Assembly (NCBI GenBank): GCA_022566795.1
Contig: JADFIF010000008.1
Location: 1-41,191, forward strand
From: Chloroflexota bacterium
Lineage (GTDB): Bacteria; Chloroflexota; Dehalococcoidia; Lucifugimonadales; G022566795
DNA length: 41,191 bases
Direction: 5' to 3'
Notes under the pieces: model-generated
Database searches by the model: none
What the model was told of the DNA's origin: nothing
The model's input: only the letters and a program-made list of their open reading frames with translations
Translations under genes and position numbers: made by a program
In this document: piece by piece, positions 18,910 through 28,462 of the stretch
Layout of the letters: every line of letters begins with the position of its first letter
Position numbering within the stretch: the stretch's first letter is position 1

Positions 18910-19074
18910 GCTGTAGAAAAACGGGGAGTGCAGATCCCGACAAGTCGGGATTGCCGGGAGTCTGAGAGCCTGCCCTGAGCATCGTCGAAGGGGTGTCCCT
19001 CAGATACAATTCCCCCCCTTTTCACACTCGAAAGGGCGCCAGAGAGATGGTCGTAAGAGTTTTTCGGCGCCCTA
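18910..19074. repeat. MITE-like intergenic repeat copy B
   Basis: gctgtagaaaaacggggagtgcag...tccgacaagtcggga-type hairpin...gagtttttcggcgcccta; same layout as A and C. Confidence 0.8.
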
Positions 19075-19104
19075 CTAGCAAGCCTGTGTACCGGAGCTGA
19101 TTCC

Positions 19105-20286
19105 ATGGTGGACTTGCTGTTAAAGGGCGGCGAGGTCGTCGACCCCTCCCAGAGCCTTCGCGGCAACCTCGATGTGGCGATAACCGGCGGCGCCATCTCT
19201 CAGGTCGCTCCCGACATCAACGCGGCCGACAGCGCTCGGGTCGTGGATGTCACGGGAAAGCTGGTCGTGCCGGGGCTCATCGACCTGCACTGCCACATCT
19301 ACGACGGGGTCAACCAGACCGGCGTTAGACCGGACCTGGCCGGAGTCCGGTCGGGTGTCACGACGCTGGTAGACGCCGGCAGCGCGGGCTGCTTTACATT
19401 CGGTGGCTTCCCGAGATACGTCGTGCCCGAGGCGAAGACGCGCATCCTCTGCATGCTCCACATCTCGAGGACCGGCCTGAACTACCAGCCCGATCTCTCC
19501 CGACGCGAGGACATAGACGTCGATGAGACCGTCCGCGTGATCGAGTCCAATAAGCCCCTTATTCAGGGAGTGAAGCTGAGGGCGGTTGGGCCCGCCGTGC
19601 CGACCATGGGCATCGAGATGGTTCGGCTGGCCAAACAGGCCGCCAATGGCGGTGGGGTGCGGCTCATGGTCCACATCGGCGATCGCATGGCGCCGGTTGG
19701 CGGCCCGACGCTCACCCGCGAGCTGCTGCCGCTGCTGGAGCGCGGAGACATCATAACCCACCTGTTCAGCGGCAACCCCGGCCGTATTTTGGACGACGCG
19801 GGCAGGGTGCTGCCAGAGCTGATGGACGCCCAGGAGCGTGGCGTCTTCCTCGACACCGCCCACGGACGGCAAAACTTCAGCTTCGATCTTGCGAAAAGGG
19901 CCTTGGACCAAGGCGTGAAGCCTCAGTCCATCAGCACCGATCTGACGATTCCGGGACGGGCCAACACCGTTCACAGCATGACGGAGATGCTGTCGCGCTT
20001 CCTGGCTCTAGGCTTTCCCCTGGAAGACGTTATCCGCATGGCGACCGTGAATCCGGCCTCGGCCCTCGGGATGGATGGTGCTCTCGGCAGCCTGGCGGTT
20101 GGACGCGCCGCCGATGTAACCGTGCTGGAGGAGCACACAGGCGACTGGGTCTTCCACGACACCGAGGGGCAGACGCTTGCCGGCTCCAAGGCGCTCGTCC
20201 CGGTCCTGACGGTCAAAGAAGGCGAAGTCTTCACGCCGGACTGGGGGCCCCGCCCGTGGGGATGGCTCCCCGACACCGCGTCTTAG
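19105..20286 (+). CDS. Amidohydrolase/deacetylase family (dihydroorotase-like) metallohydrolase
   Basis: DLLLKGGEVVDPSQSLRGNLDVAITGGAISQV...GLIDLHCHIYDG...MATVNPASALGMDGALGSLAVGRAADVTVLE. Confidence 0.88.
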   Translation: MVDLLLKGGEVVDPSQSLRGNLDVAITGGAISQVAPDINAADSARVVDVTGKLVVPGLIDLHCHIYDGVNQTGVRPDLAGVRSGVTTLVDAGSAGCFTFGGFPRYVVPEAKTRILCMLHISRTGLNYQPDLSRREDIDVDETVRVIESNKPLIQGVKLRAVGPAVPTMGIEMVRLAKQAANGGGVRLMVHIGDRMAPVGGPTLTRELLPLLERGDIITHLFSGNPGRILDDAGRVLPELMDAQERGVFLDTAHGRQNFSFDLAKRALDQGVKPQSISTDLTIPGRANTVHSMTEMLSRFLALGFPLEDVIRMATVNPASALGMDGALGSLAVGRAADVTVLEEHTGDWVFHDTEGQTLAGSKALVPVLTVKEGEVFTPDWGPRPWGWLPDTAS

Positions 20287-20287
20287 C

Positions 20288-20534
20288 AGAGCGCTGACAA
20301 ACTCTTTTGTTTGGCCCCCCTCTCGACCTGGCGTTCGAGGCATGATTGTGTGGTTCCGCAGAGTCGTGGTTTGAGGTTCAGGGCGCTTTGCCTGAGGGAC
20401 ACTCGTTCGGCGACGCTCAGGGCAGGCTCCCTTCGATGGTTCCTCAATCCCTTGCTGCGCTCGAGGACAGGGCTCACCGCAGGCTTTGCTCAGGGCAGGC
20501 TCTCAGACTCCCGGCGATCCCGACTTGTCGGGAT
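20288..20534 (-). repeat. Inverted, expanded and truncated repeat copy D
   Basis: agagcgctgacaaactctttt matches the right terminus in inverted orientation; then ctgaggacact-type stem, REP-like units, ctcagactcccggcg, tcccgacttgtcggga. Confidence 0.65.
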
Positions 20535-20647
20535 TGGCGGGGGTACTGGGGGATGGTTCGGTGCGTGGCAGATCACGAGTGCGTCCCCAATGCGGGGCAG
20601 ACATTATGACGCAGCTTTCCGCATCAGGTAATAGCTAAGGGGCAGGG

Positions 20648-21334
20648 CTATCCCGCTGACTTTCCCCCCAGCACGGAGTAGACGCGGGGCGCGCGCCGGC
20701 CTAGCCACGACATGAGATGGACGTGAGCCCAAATCACGCCCATCAAGAGGGGCAGGCTTACCAGGTAGCCGCCGGCGACGTCGGCGGGCCAGTGGTCCTT
20801 GTCGATGATTCGCGCGGGTCCCATGGCGATTACGATGATGGCCGGGACGGAAACCATCACGGCGGAAAGCCAGAATCTCGGCAGGTGCCGAGAAGCCAGA
20901 TATGCCAGGAGGCCGAACACCAGCACCGCGTAGACGACATGGCCGCTGGGGTAGCTGCTGGATCCCCTTACCGCAAGAGTCCAGGCCAGGTCGTCCGTCG
21001 GCCTTGGACGATAGGGGAACTCCGCGAGCCTAACCACAAAGGTTAGCCCTCCGGCGACCAGGAGCGTCAGAGCCGCGTAACGGCCCCACGCTCGCCACAC
21101 GATTGGGAGCAGTGCGAAGAAGATCAGAGGGGCCAATCGACCGTCAAGGCCGACACCCAGCGCCTCGGATATGTCGACGGCGACGGGCAGGGGGTCCTCC
21201 GCCAACCACCGTGCGACAGCCAGCTCGCCAGGAAGTAGGTTCGAGCCCTGGACAAGCACCGTGAGGGCCGTCGCCGCACCGGCCAGCGAGACGAACCCAA
21301 GGGCCCACCACCGACTCCGACCGAGAGGGCACAC
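20648..21334 (-). CDS. PAP2 family phosphatase (membrane)
   Basis: PYRPRPTDD...SSYPSGHVVYA...RIIDKDHWPADVAGGY; multiple TMs. Confidence 0.88.
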   Translation of the reverse strand: MCPLGRSRWWALGFVSLAGAATALTVLVQGSNLLPGELAVARWLAEDPLPVAVDISEALGVGLDGRLAPLIFFALLPIVWRAWGRYAALTLLVAGGLTFVVRLAEFPYRPRPTDDLAWTLAVRGSSSYPSGHVVYAVLVFGLLAYLASRHLPRFWLSAVMVSVPAIIVIAMGPARIIDKDHWPADVAGGYLVSLPLLMGVIWAHVHLMSWLGRRAPRVYSVLGGKSAG

Positions 21335-21337
21335 CTC

Positions 21338-22672
21338 TTATCGAATGCGCTGGGTGACCGTCCGCGTTGCGTTCACAAGGGTGTCCACATCCTCCTCGGT
21401 CGTCAAAGTGTTGAGCGCGCCGGCTGCCCCGGTCTGCAACAGGATGCCTTCGTTGAGAAGCCCGGTGAACAGCGCCTTCTTCATCTGACGGTCCCCGCGG
21501 ATGACCGAGCGGTAGTCGGTGATCTCGTCTGAGGTGAAGTGAATTCCGAACAGCGAGCCGACGCCGGTCACCTGGGCCGGCACGTCGAGCTCGCCGAAAA
21601 CGGCCCGCAGCTTCTCTCGCAGCATCTCGCCAAGGCGGTCGAAGCGTTTGTACACCTCAGGCGTCAGGTGGTTGACCGTGATCTCGCCCGCCACCATGGT
21701 CATCGGGTTGGCGTTGAAGGTCCCGGCGTGGCCAATAACGGCGCCTCCCTCGCTCGGGTCGTAGAGCGCCATTATATCTTCGCGGCCGCCGAAGGCGCCA
21801 ACGGGCATGCCGCCACCGATGATCTTGCCCAGCGCCGTAATGTCCGGCACGACGTCGAAGCGGTCCTGCGCTCCTCCCGGGGCTACCCGGAGACTCTGCA
21901 CCTCGTCGAAGATGAGCAGTATGCCCAGCTCCTCCGTCAGCGCCCGCATGCCTTGCAGGAAGCCGATGTCCGCCGCGAGATACCCGAACGAGGAGGCCAC
22001 GGGCTCCATGATGACGCAGGCGAGCTGGTGGCGGTGCTCCCTGACGATGCGCTCCGTGCCCTCCAGGTCATTGTAGGGCAGCACGATGACGTCCTCGCCG
22101 ACGCTTGGAGGCTGGCCCGGAAACTCCGGGATCGCCGTCGGGCCGCGCGGGTCGAGCTTTTCGGCCGGGGGGTGAACGCTGACCGACGCGTACTCGTGGG
22201 AGCCGTGATATCCGCCCTCGAACTTGGCGATCTTGTGTTTGCCGGTGAATGCTCTGGCGACGCGGATGGCGTTGAGGGTCCCCTCGGTCCCCGAGTTGGT
22301 GAACCTGACGGTGTCCATCGACGGGATCCTGTCGCACAGTATCTTCGCCATGCGGATCTGGGACTCGGTCGGCCCGCTAAAGGCCGTCCCCCTCGACGCC
22401 TGCCCTTGGAGCGCCTCGACGACTTCGGGATGGGCGTGGCCTATGATCAGGCTGGTGGCGTTGATCATGAAGTCGAGGTAGCTATTGCCGTCGACGTCGT
22501 GGATGTAGTGTCCCTGCGCGTGATCTATGAACGTGGGGTAGGGGTCGAAGTACGACGTTCCGCGCGAGCTGCCCCCCGGGAGGTACTGAGTAGCTTGCTC
22601 CTGCAGCGTCTTGGACTTGGGTGTCCTGGTCTGATACTGCTCGATCTCGCGTTGAAGCTGGGCTGACGGCAT
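21338..22672 (-). CDS. Class III aminotransferase (glutamate-1-semialdehyde aminomutase-like)
   Basis: YLPGGSSRGTSYFDPYP...FTNSGTEGTLNAIRVARAFTGKHKIAKFEGGYHGSHE...LIFDEVQSLR...ALGKIIGGGMPVGAFGG; start at ATG 22672. Confidence 0.9.
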   Translation of the reverse strand: MPSAQLQREIEQYQTRTPKSKTLQEQATQYLPGGSSRGTSYFDPYPTFIDHAQGHYIHDVDGNSYLDFMINATSLIIGHAHPEVVEALQGQASRGTAFSGPTESQIRMAKILCDRIPSMDTVRFTNSGTEGTLNAIRVARAFTGKHKIAKFEGGYHGSHEYASVSVHPPAEKLDPRGPTAIPEFPGQPPSVGEDVIVLPYNDLEGTERIVREHRHQLACVIMEPVASSFGYLAADIGFLQGMRALTEELGILLIFDEVQSLRVAPGGAQDRFDVVPDITALGKIIGGGMPVGAFGGREDIMALYDPSEGGAVIGHAGTFNANPMTMVAGEITVNHLTPEVYKRFDRLGEMLREKLRAVFGELDVPAQVTGVGSLFGIHFTSDEITDYRSVIRGDRQMKKALFTGLLNEGILLQTGAAGALNTLTTEEDVDTLVNATRTVTQRIR

Positions 22673-22800
22673 CTCTCGATCTCCTTGGGATACTCGCGCG
22701 CCGAAGCGACGGCTCCGCATAAGCTACATCGACCGTGCACCCGCCGTCAATCGCTGGCGGGATTAGATACGTGACGCACCTTGAGAGACTTGGCCCTCTT

Positions 22801-23205
22801 TCAGACCCGCAGCAAGAGCGTGAGTAGGCCCGCTAGGAAGATATTCAATAACAGGAAGACAAGCGTGGCCTCTGGGCTTACCACAAACGCGTACAGCGTA
22901 TAGAAGTCGCTCCTGCCTTGATTCAGGACGATCTGGGTATCCCCCGTTGACGTAAACACGAAATGCGTCATTTCGTATTTCAGGGTTTCTCCAACCGCTA
23001 AGTTACTTACATCTACTGGAAAAGACACGTGGGTATTGTCTGAAAACTTTATCGCGAACGTTAGGTTGGTGGGTGTGTCCTCTCTTATTCTTTTTATGAA
23101 GAGATGGAATGTGGTGCGAAACGCTTGAAAGTACAGCGGGAAATGAGTCCACCTCCGCAACCACCAGGCCCGGTCGGATGTATATATGGACTTGCGGTAA
23201 CTCAA
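22801..23205 (-). CDS. Unknown protein with C-terminal TM helix, downstream of the TA pair
   Basis: 134 aa ...VVSPEATLVFLLLNIFLAGLLTLLLRV; 37 nt after the toxin stop, same strand. Confidence 0.5.
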   Translation of the reverse strand: MSYRKSIYTSDRAWWLRRWTHFPLYFQAFRTTFHLFIKRIREDTPTNLTFAIKFSDNTHVSFPVDVSNLAVGETLKYEMTHFVFTSTGDTQIVLNQGRSDFYTLYAFVVSPEATLVFLLLNIFLAGLLTLLLRV

Positions 23206-23242
23206 GTCTTCGCGCCGCTGGCAATGTACCGTCCTTGCATAG

Positions 23243-23617
23243 TCAGAGCTTCTTGTCGGTGCGCCCGCGTGGGTAGAGATAATAGGCGAACGGACGAGGC
23301 ACCAACATGTCTATGGTCTCGAACCAATCCATCTTGCCGAGTAGCAGCCTCAGAGTCTTGGGCAAATTCTCCTCACCGCTCGTAAGAAACACGATTCCGA
23401 CTCGTTCACGCACGATTGTATCTCGCTCCTGGGGTACTTCGAGCATTTTCTTGTTACAGCTAAGGACGATCCATGCATGTCTGCCAGCGTGAGTTAACCA
23501 CTGAACGTCTGGCGTGCTAAGCCATCCCTTTTTGGCCAAGGACATCGCTTCAAAGCCAACCAGTTCTAAGGCTTGCGGGATACCTGTACCGATATCCTCG
23601 TCGCACAAGAGAATCAA
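23243..23617 (-). CDS. PIN-like toxin (VapC45-like)
   Basis: MILLCDEDIGTGIPQALELVGFEAMSLAKKGW...IVLSCNKKMLEVPQERDTIVRERVGIVFLTSGEENLP; start overlaps antitoxin stop by 4 nt. Confidence 0.78.
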   Translation of the reverse strand: MILLCDEDIGTGIPQALELVGFEAMSLAKKGWLSTPDVQWLTHAGRHAWIVLSCNKKMLEVPQERDTIVRERVGIVFLTSGEENLPKTLRLLLGKMDWFETIDMLVPRPFAYYLYPRGRTDKKL

Positions 23618-24321
23618 GCAGCGACTCTGTCCGCGTAGCGCAGCACTTGCTCGACGATGGCGGGCTGTAACTGAAGGTCGCTGGCGATGAAGTCAATCAA
23701 CTGGCCACCATCTTTCCAACGTTTGTGAATAGCTCCAACCGTGACCCTCCTATCAGGGATAGTAGGCAGTCCTGCGCTAAACTTAGGGTCGATGACGATC
23801 GGAACCGTACGCCCTACAGGGAACCAACGAGAAACAAGCTCGCGTTCATCGAAGTCGAAGGTTTCAATGGCGGTGACAACATGCCCTGGCAGAGTTAACT
23901 GGCCAGATTCAGGATTCAACACGACGAACTTGCCTCCGGGTTCGGCGGCTTCAAACTCGGCGAGAATGCGCGGGCCATCTGAAGCGAATTTGAGACGCGC
24001 AAATGGGTAATTGGGTTCCCAAGCTCGCCGCGCGTACTCGTGTGCTCTACGCACGCGCTGTAGGCTAATACTCCGCTTTCGGAACTGACCGGCGACATAG
24101 ATTTCGGCCAGTTGTAGAAATGACACTTCAATGTTGCTGTCACGTGGCTGTTCTTTAGGTTCCTCGAAAACTGGAGCCATATGGCTAGTCGGTGTCTCAT
24201 AGCCATATAGCCATCTCCGAACAGTCGAAGACGAGACATGAGCAAGGCGAGCAGCTTCTGGAACTGTGTAGAGGGGACCAGTCCGCCAGCCATTCGAGGC
24301 TAATAGGTTCTCATTAGACAT
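23614..24321 (-). CDS. Antitoxin with MerR-like HTH and C-terminal DUF433-like domain (VapB45-like)
   Basis: ATG 24321 with upstream GGAGGGA; YTVPEAARLAHVSSSTVRRWLYGY helix-turn-helix; C-terminal IPDRRVTVGAIHKRWKDGGQLIDFIASDLQLQPAIVEQVLRYADRV. Confidence 0.8.
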   Translation of the reverse strand: MSNENLLASNGWRTGPLYTVPEAARLAHVSSSTVRRWLYGYETPTSHMAPVFEEPKEQPRDSNIEVSFLQLAEIYVAGQFRKRSISLQRVRRAHEYARRAWEPNYPFARLKFASDGPRILAEFEAAEPGGKFVVLNPESGQLTLPGHVVTAIETFDFDERELVSRWFPVGRTVPIVIDPKFSAGLPTIPDRRVTVGAIHKRWKDGGQLIDFIASDLQLQPAIVEQVLRYADRVAA

Positions 24322-24526
24322 GGCCAAAGTCCCTCCGTGAGTCGCGACGGTCCCCGCAGTCGTCAGCCGGCCTCCCGCCAACTAGCTGAATCGTGCTGAA
24401 CAGTGCACAGAACGTTTGTGCTTTTTCTGCTCCTGAGACATCATACCGGATTTCACCCCGACCGGGTGGATTTCGACTTGCCTCCCAGCGAGTCGGCGGT
24501 AGCGATTGGTCCTCACGCTCACTTGG

Positions 24527-25396
24527 CTAATGGGCCTTCTTCTTGCGAAGCGCCGCCAGCACCTCGTTGAGGCTGCCGGAGCGGAAGCCGTCGAGGTCCA
24601 TCGTCACGTAGGAGTAGCCGATGGACCTGAAGTACTCGGTAACGCGGGTCCGAACGTCCTCTTCGGTCAACGTTATGAAATCCTCGGGCTCGACCTCGAT
24701 GCGTGCGATCGTGTCGTGGTGGCGGACCCTCAGCTGCTTGATGCCGAGCCCGTGCAGAAACTCCTCTGCCTTGGCGATGCGCGTCAGCGCTTCCACCGAC
24801 ACGGGGGTGCCGTACGGGATGCGCGAGGAGAGACACGCCTGCGCTGGCTTGTCCCAGGTCGGGAGGTTCATGTCCCTGGACAGCGAGCGGATCTCCGCCT
24901 TGGAGAGCTCCGCTTCGACCAGAGGGCTACGAACGCCGTACTGCTTGGCCGCCTTCTGGCCGGGCCGGAAGTCGCCAAGGTCGTCCGTGTTCGTGCCGTT
25001 GGCGACCCACGCGAACCTCCCGTCAGCCGTGTAGCGCGCCAGGTGCGTGTAGAGCTCGTCCTTGCAGAAGAAGCAGCGGTTGGGGTCGTTGGCCTGGTAG
25101 TCCTCTCGCTCGACCTCCTGCGTCTCGATGACCTGGTGGTTCAGCCCGATGCGCTCCGCCAGCTCGATGGCTTCGCGTAGCTCGGAGGGCGCCAGGCTCG
25201 GTGACTTGGCGGTGACGGCGAGCGCCTTCGCACCGAGGACGCCGTTTGCGGTCGCGGCCAGAAACGCGCTGTCGACGCCTCCAGAGTACGCGACGATGAC
25301 CGAGCCCATCTCCTCCACGACGGCCCGAAGCGTCTCGAGCTTTTGCCTCGTCTCCGCAGTCGGGGTCTCGATGGATGGCTGGCTATCGGTTGCCAC
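24527..25396 (-). CDS. larE: ATP-dependent sacrificial sulfur transferase LarE-like
   Basis: VAYSGGVDSAFLAATA, NRCFFCKDELY, ANGTNTDDLGDFRPG, QACLSSRIPYG. Confidence 0.9.
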   Translation of the reverse strand: MATDSQPSIETPTAETRQKLETLRAVVEEMGSVIVAYSGGVDSAFLAATANGVLGAKALAVTAKSPSLAPSELREAIELAERIGLNHQVIETQEVEREDYQANDPNRCFFCKDELYTHLARYTADGRFAWVANGTNTDDLGDFRPGQKAAKQYGVRSPLVEAELSKAEIRSLSRDMNLPTWDKPAQACLSSRIPYGTPVSVEALTRIAKAEEFLHGLGIKQLRVRHHDTIARIEVEPEDFITLTEEDVRTRVTEYFRSIGYSYVTMDLDGFRSGSLNEVLAALRKKKAH

Positions 25397-25530
25397 GCTC
25401 GCCTCCCGGCTCTTTCTCGCTGGCGCGCGCTCACTGCAGGCGCTAGCGCCGCCCAGCTACTCAAGTCGTCGTCGCGGTACCTTTCGATTGGCCTCGCCTA
25501 TCGCTCATGGTGAGGCCTTCGGCAAGGTCG

Positions 25531-26421
25531 CTACTCGGCCATCATGGCCTCGATGATGGCCCTCATCTCCCCTGCATAGCAGTCGTAGGAGCGGTTCTGA
25601 TACTTCAGGACCCGTTGGGACTCCACCGTATCGTACCAGTCCATCCAGCCGGGCGAGTCGCGATACACCGCTTCATCGGCGGGCGCTCCGACGAAGTCGT
25701 AGAAGTCCGAGGCGTAGTCCCTGCCCCTGCGCTGCCACGTCGGCCCTCCCGCGATGTTGAATACCCTCCCCGCCGCGTCGGGATTCTCGGCCGACGCATA
25801 GAGCGCGTCGACGACATCGTCTCGATGCACCATCTCCACGCGCTGATCGGGTAGGAACGGCCAGGCTTCGGGGGGCTCGAGGAACGCGGGCACCGCGATA
25901 CCCGCTATGCGAAGAATTACGGTCTTCAGGTCCGATGCCAGCACGACTCGCTCCGCGGCTATCTTGCTCTCGGCGTAGATGTCGATGGCGCTCTGGGAGT
26001 GGTCGACACCTATCGGGGGGTCCTCGCAAGAGGTATCGCCGTAGGTGCTTATGGATGAGGGGAAGACCAGCGTCGCGTCGCTGCTTACCTGCTCCAGGGC
26101 CTTGACCATAGTCTCAGTCCCGCCGACGTTCACGTCGAGTGTGCGGTCGCGGTCTCGCTCGCTATTGGGTGGTAGCAGGGCCGCCAGATGCACGATAGCG
26201 CTCACGCCCTCGGCTGCGGCCGCCACCGCGTCGTAGTCGGTCACGTCGCCCTTTACGATCTCGACACCCGTCCGGCCTCCGATGGCTGAGAAATCCATCG
26301 TTGGGAGGTCGAAAACAACGACACTCCGGCCCTCACCCAGGAACCGCTCGGCCAGGCGCACCCCAACGCTGCCCGCGCCGCCCGTAATCAGGACGGGCCC
26401 TTCGGCATCGCTCGGGGTCAC
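25531..26421 (-). CDS. NAD-dependent epimerase/dehydratase family
   Basis: VLITGGAGSVGVRLAERFL...VHLAALLPP...YAESKIAAERVV. Confidence 0.88.
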   Translation of the reverse strand: MTPSDAEGPVLITGGAGSVGVRLAERFLGEGRSVVVFDLPTMDFSAIGGRTGVEIVKGDVTDYDAVAAAAEGVSAIVHLAALLPPNSERDRDRTLDVNVGGTETMVKALEQVSSDATLVFPSSISTYGDTSCEDPPIGVDHSQSAIDIYAESKIAAERVVLASDLKTVILRIAGIAVPAFLEPPEAWPFLPDQRVEMVHRDDVVDALYASAENPDAAGRVFNIAGGPTWQRRGRDYASDFYDFVGAPADEAVYRDSPGWMDWYDTVESQRVLKYQNRSYDCYAGEMRAIIEAMMAE

Positions 26422-26741
26422 GTCAGGGTGGTCCCCTTCATGCCGGCCTTCTCGATGACGTTCTGCGCGCTGCTGATGAGCCGCTGCATCCCCGGTCCAA
26501 AACTATCCCAATCGTCCTTCTCACGCAGCGCCAGCAGGGACTCGGCATCCCGGCTGCATGCGCGGGTCACAGGGATGCTGGGCATCGTCTTGAAGAAGAA
26601 GGTGCCGCTGACTTCGCCAAACTTGGCGACGATCTCGGTAATGGATTCTTCCCATGCCCGGTTCCGAGCACCTAGCCCGTCTGCGATCTTCTCGCAGACG
26701 GCAACGGTCTCATCGAGCATCTCCTGGCCGGATTGCGGCAT
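26418..26741 (-). CDS. Hypothetical protein
   Basis: 107 aa; stop overlaps the epimerase start by 4 nt (ATGA-type coupling). Confidence 0.6.
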   Translation of the reverse strand: MPQSGQEMLDETVAVCEKIADGLGARNRAWEESITEIVAKFGEVSGTFFFKTMPSIPVTRACSRDAESLLALREKDDWDSFGPGMQRLISSAQNVIEKAGMKGTTLT

Positions 26742-26776
26742 GTAGCAGCTCCTCGCTCACGCGCTGATGGCCCACT

Positions 26777-28213
26777 CTAATCGTCGTCGGCGGGGGCTAG
26801 AATCTCCTCCTCGACCTCAGCATGGTAGCCGTTCGTCGAGTGCTCGTAGTGTCGCTTCATGGCCTCGAGATCGACCTCGTCGTTGCGTGCGAACCCCTTG
26901 CCGTCATGTCGGTCGTAGGGGAACGGCGTGAACTTGTCGAAACGGTCTGCGAACCGCTGCCGGCTGGCCCTACGGTCGTACGGGAACCGGTACTTGGCGC
27001 CGTCGGCGGGCTCGACGTCCACCAGCGAGTAGTCGCGGCTCCCCAGCCCGATTTCGTGGCCGGTATTGATACTGGCGACCTCGCTCTGCCCGTGGAACGT
27101 CGCTGCGGCGGCCTCGAACTTGCGGTCGCCGGCGTGGTGTGCCTCCATGAGCTCCGCCGCCGAGCCCAGAATTCCTACAGATTCCTTCGCCTTGTCGACG
27201 CATGCCATGTCAATGGCCACCGCGTCTGTGCTGGCGAACACGCCCAGGTGCGGAACGATGGGGACGTCGGCGTGGTTGGCGCAGTCGCACCGCGGAGACA
27301 CGTCGATGGCCATGTTGATGTAGCCGACCTTGTCCCGCCCCACGGCCTTTTCGACGCCCAGGCAGGCGTCGGCGATGGCAACGTCCACCGCGTCGAAGTT
27401 GATCGGTGGGATGTCGAGTATGCCACGAGGCCCCATGACTCCGAAGCAGCCCAGGCAGGTGGTGCACTTCTCGCGCTCCCACTCCAGCTCGTCGTTCTCG
27501 TTGATGTGATACAGCTTGAAGGGGCAGCAGTCCTCGAGTATCTCCCAGTCGGGAGTCTCAGCCTTGCCCTTGAACGCCTCCGGATGGAAGTTGGCTGCCG
27601 CACCCAGGCCGTAGTTGGGATGGCCGCCCATGTGCACGTTTAGCTTGCCTCGCTTGGACTGGGCGCCGATGCCGAGGTTCTTCAGCGCCCCGCCGATGAC
27701 GCCCATGGCGTGGCCCTTGAAGTGCGTCAGGGCGATGAGGACGTCGGCGGCGGCGATGGCCTGCGCCACGTATGCCTCCTTCAGCAGGTACCCTTCCGGA
27801 AGGTCGACGCGGAAGTCGCTCGTGCCGATGAAGCCGTCGGCGCAGATGAACGGGCAACCCAGCGTCGCCGAGGTGTAGCCATTCCGTTCGGCGGTGAGCA
27901 ATATGTCCAGCTCCGAGGAGCGCGAGCCCCACGGCGAATATGTGGACGTGGTCGTGTCGCAGACGAAGGGCCTGCCGCCCAGCTCCTTGACTCGGTCGGC
28001 CAGCGCTCGGGCGTAGACGGGGCGCAGGTAGGCCGTGTTGTTCCACTCGCCGCAGTGGATTTTGATGGCCACCATGTCGTTCGGCTTGATCATCTTGTCC
28101 AGCTCGGCGGCGTCGAACACCGTCAGCATCTTCGCTACCAGGCTTGTCTCCGTCGACTCCGAGTGGGCGTCCATGTAGTAGACCTTCGACCTAGCCATCC
28201 GTGCCTCCCTCAA
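26777..28213 (-). CDS. DUF362 domain-containing iron-sulfur protein
   Basis: MVAIKIHCGEWNNTAYLRP...FKGHAMGVIGGALKNLGIG...KCTTCLGCFGVMG; start may be ATG 28198. Confidence 0.85.
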   Translation of the reverse strand: MREARMARSKVYYMDAHSESTETSLVAKMLTVFDAAELDKMIKPNDMVAIKIHCGEWNNTAYLRPVYARALADRVKELGGRPFVCDTTTSTYSPWGSRSSELDILLTAERNGYTSATLGCPFICADGFIGTSDFRVDLPEGYLLKEAYVAQAIAAADVLIALTHFKGHAMGVIGGALKNLGIGAQSKRGKLNVHMGGHPNYGLGAAANFHPEAFKGKAETPDWEILEDCCPFKLYHINENDELEWEREKCTTCLGCFGVMGPRGILDIPPINFDAVDVAIADACLGVEKAVGRDKVGYINMAIDVSPRCDCANHADVPIVPHLGVFASTDAVAIDMACVDKAKESVGILGSAAELMEAHHAGDRKFEAAAATFHGQSEVASINTGHEIGLGSRDYSLVDVEPADGAKYRFPYDRRASRQRFADRFDKFTPFPYDRHDGKGFARNDEVDLEAMKRHYEHSTNGYHAEVEEEILAPADDD

Positions 28214-28462
28214 GATGATGCAGCCCAGTGCTAGCGGCCGTATGACGCGCGACCGTCAGTTTCGCTGGCCGCCGGCGGGCTCAAACCGACGATACGCCAG
28301 AATAGGTCGAGAGTAGCATCGAAACTGCCACGTTGTCAATGAGTCGTACACCCTTCGCGCCCGTCTCCCAAGGCGTAGATTCCATTCCTGACCCGTTCCC
28401 GTTAGAATGGTCCCGACCCCGGATTCGAGGTGACTCCGCCCGCCGGCGCGAGGTAGCTGAGC

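Noticed and set aside
21539-22666. 375-aa plus-strand ORF
   Set aside because: Antisense to the class III aminotransferase, no motifs.
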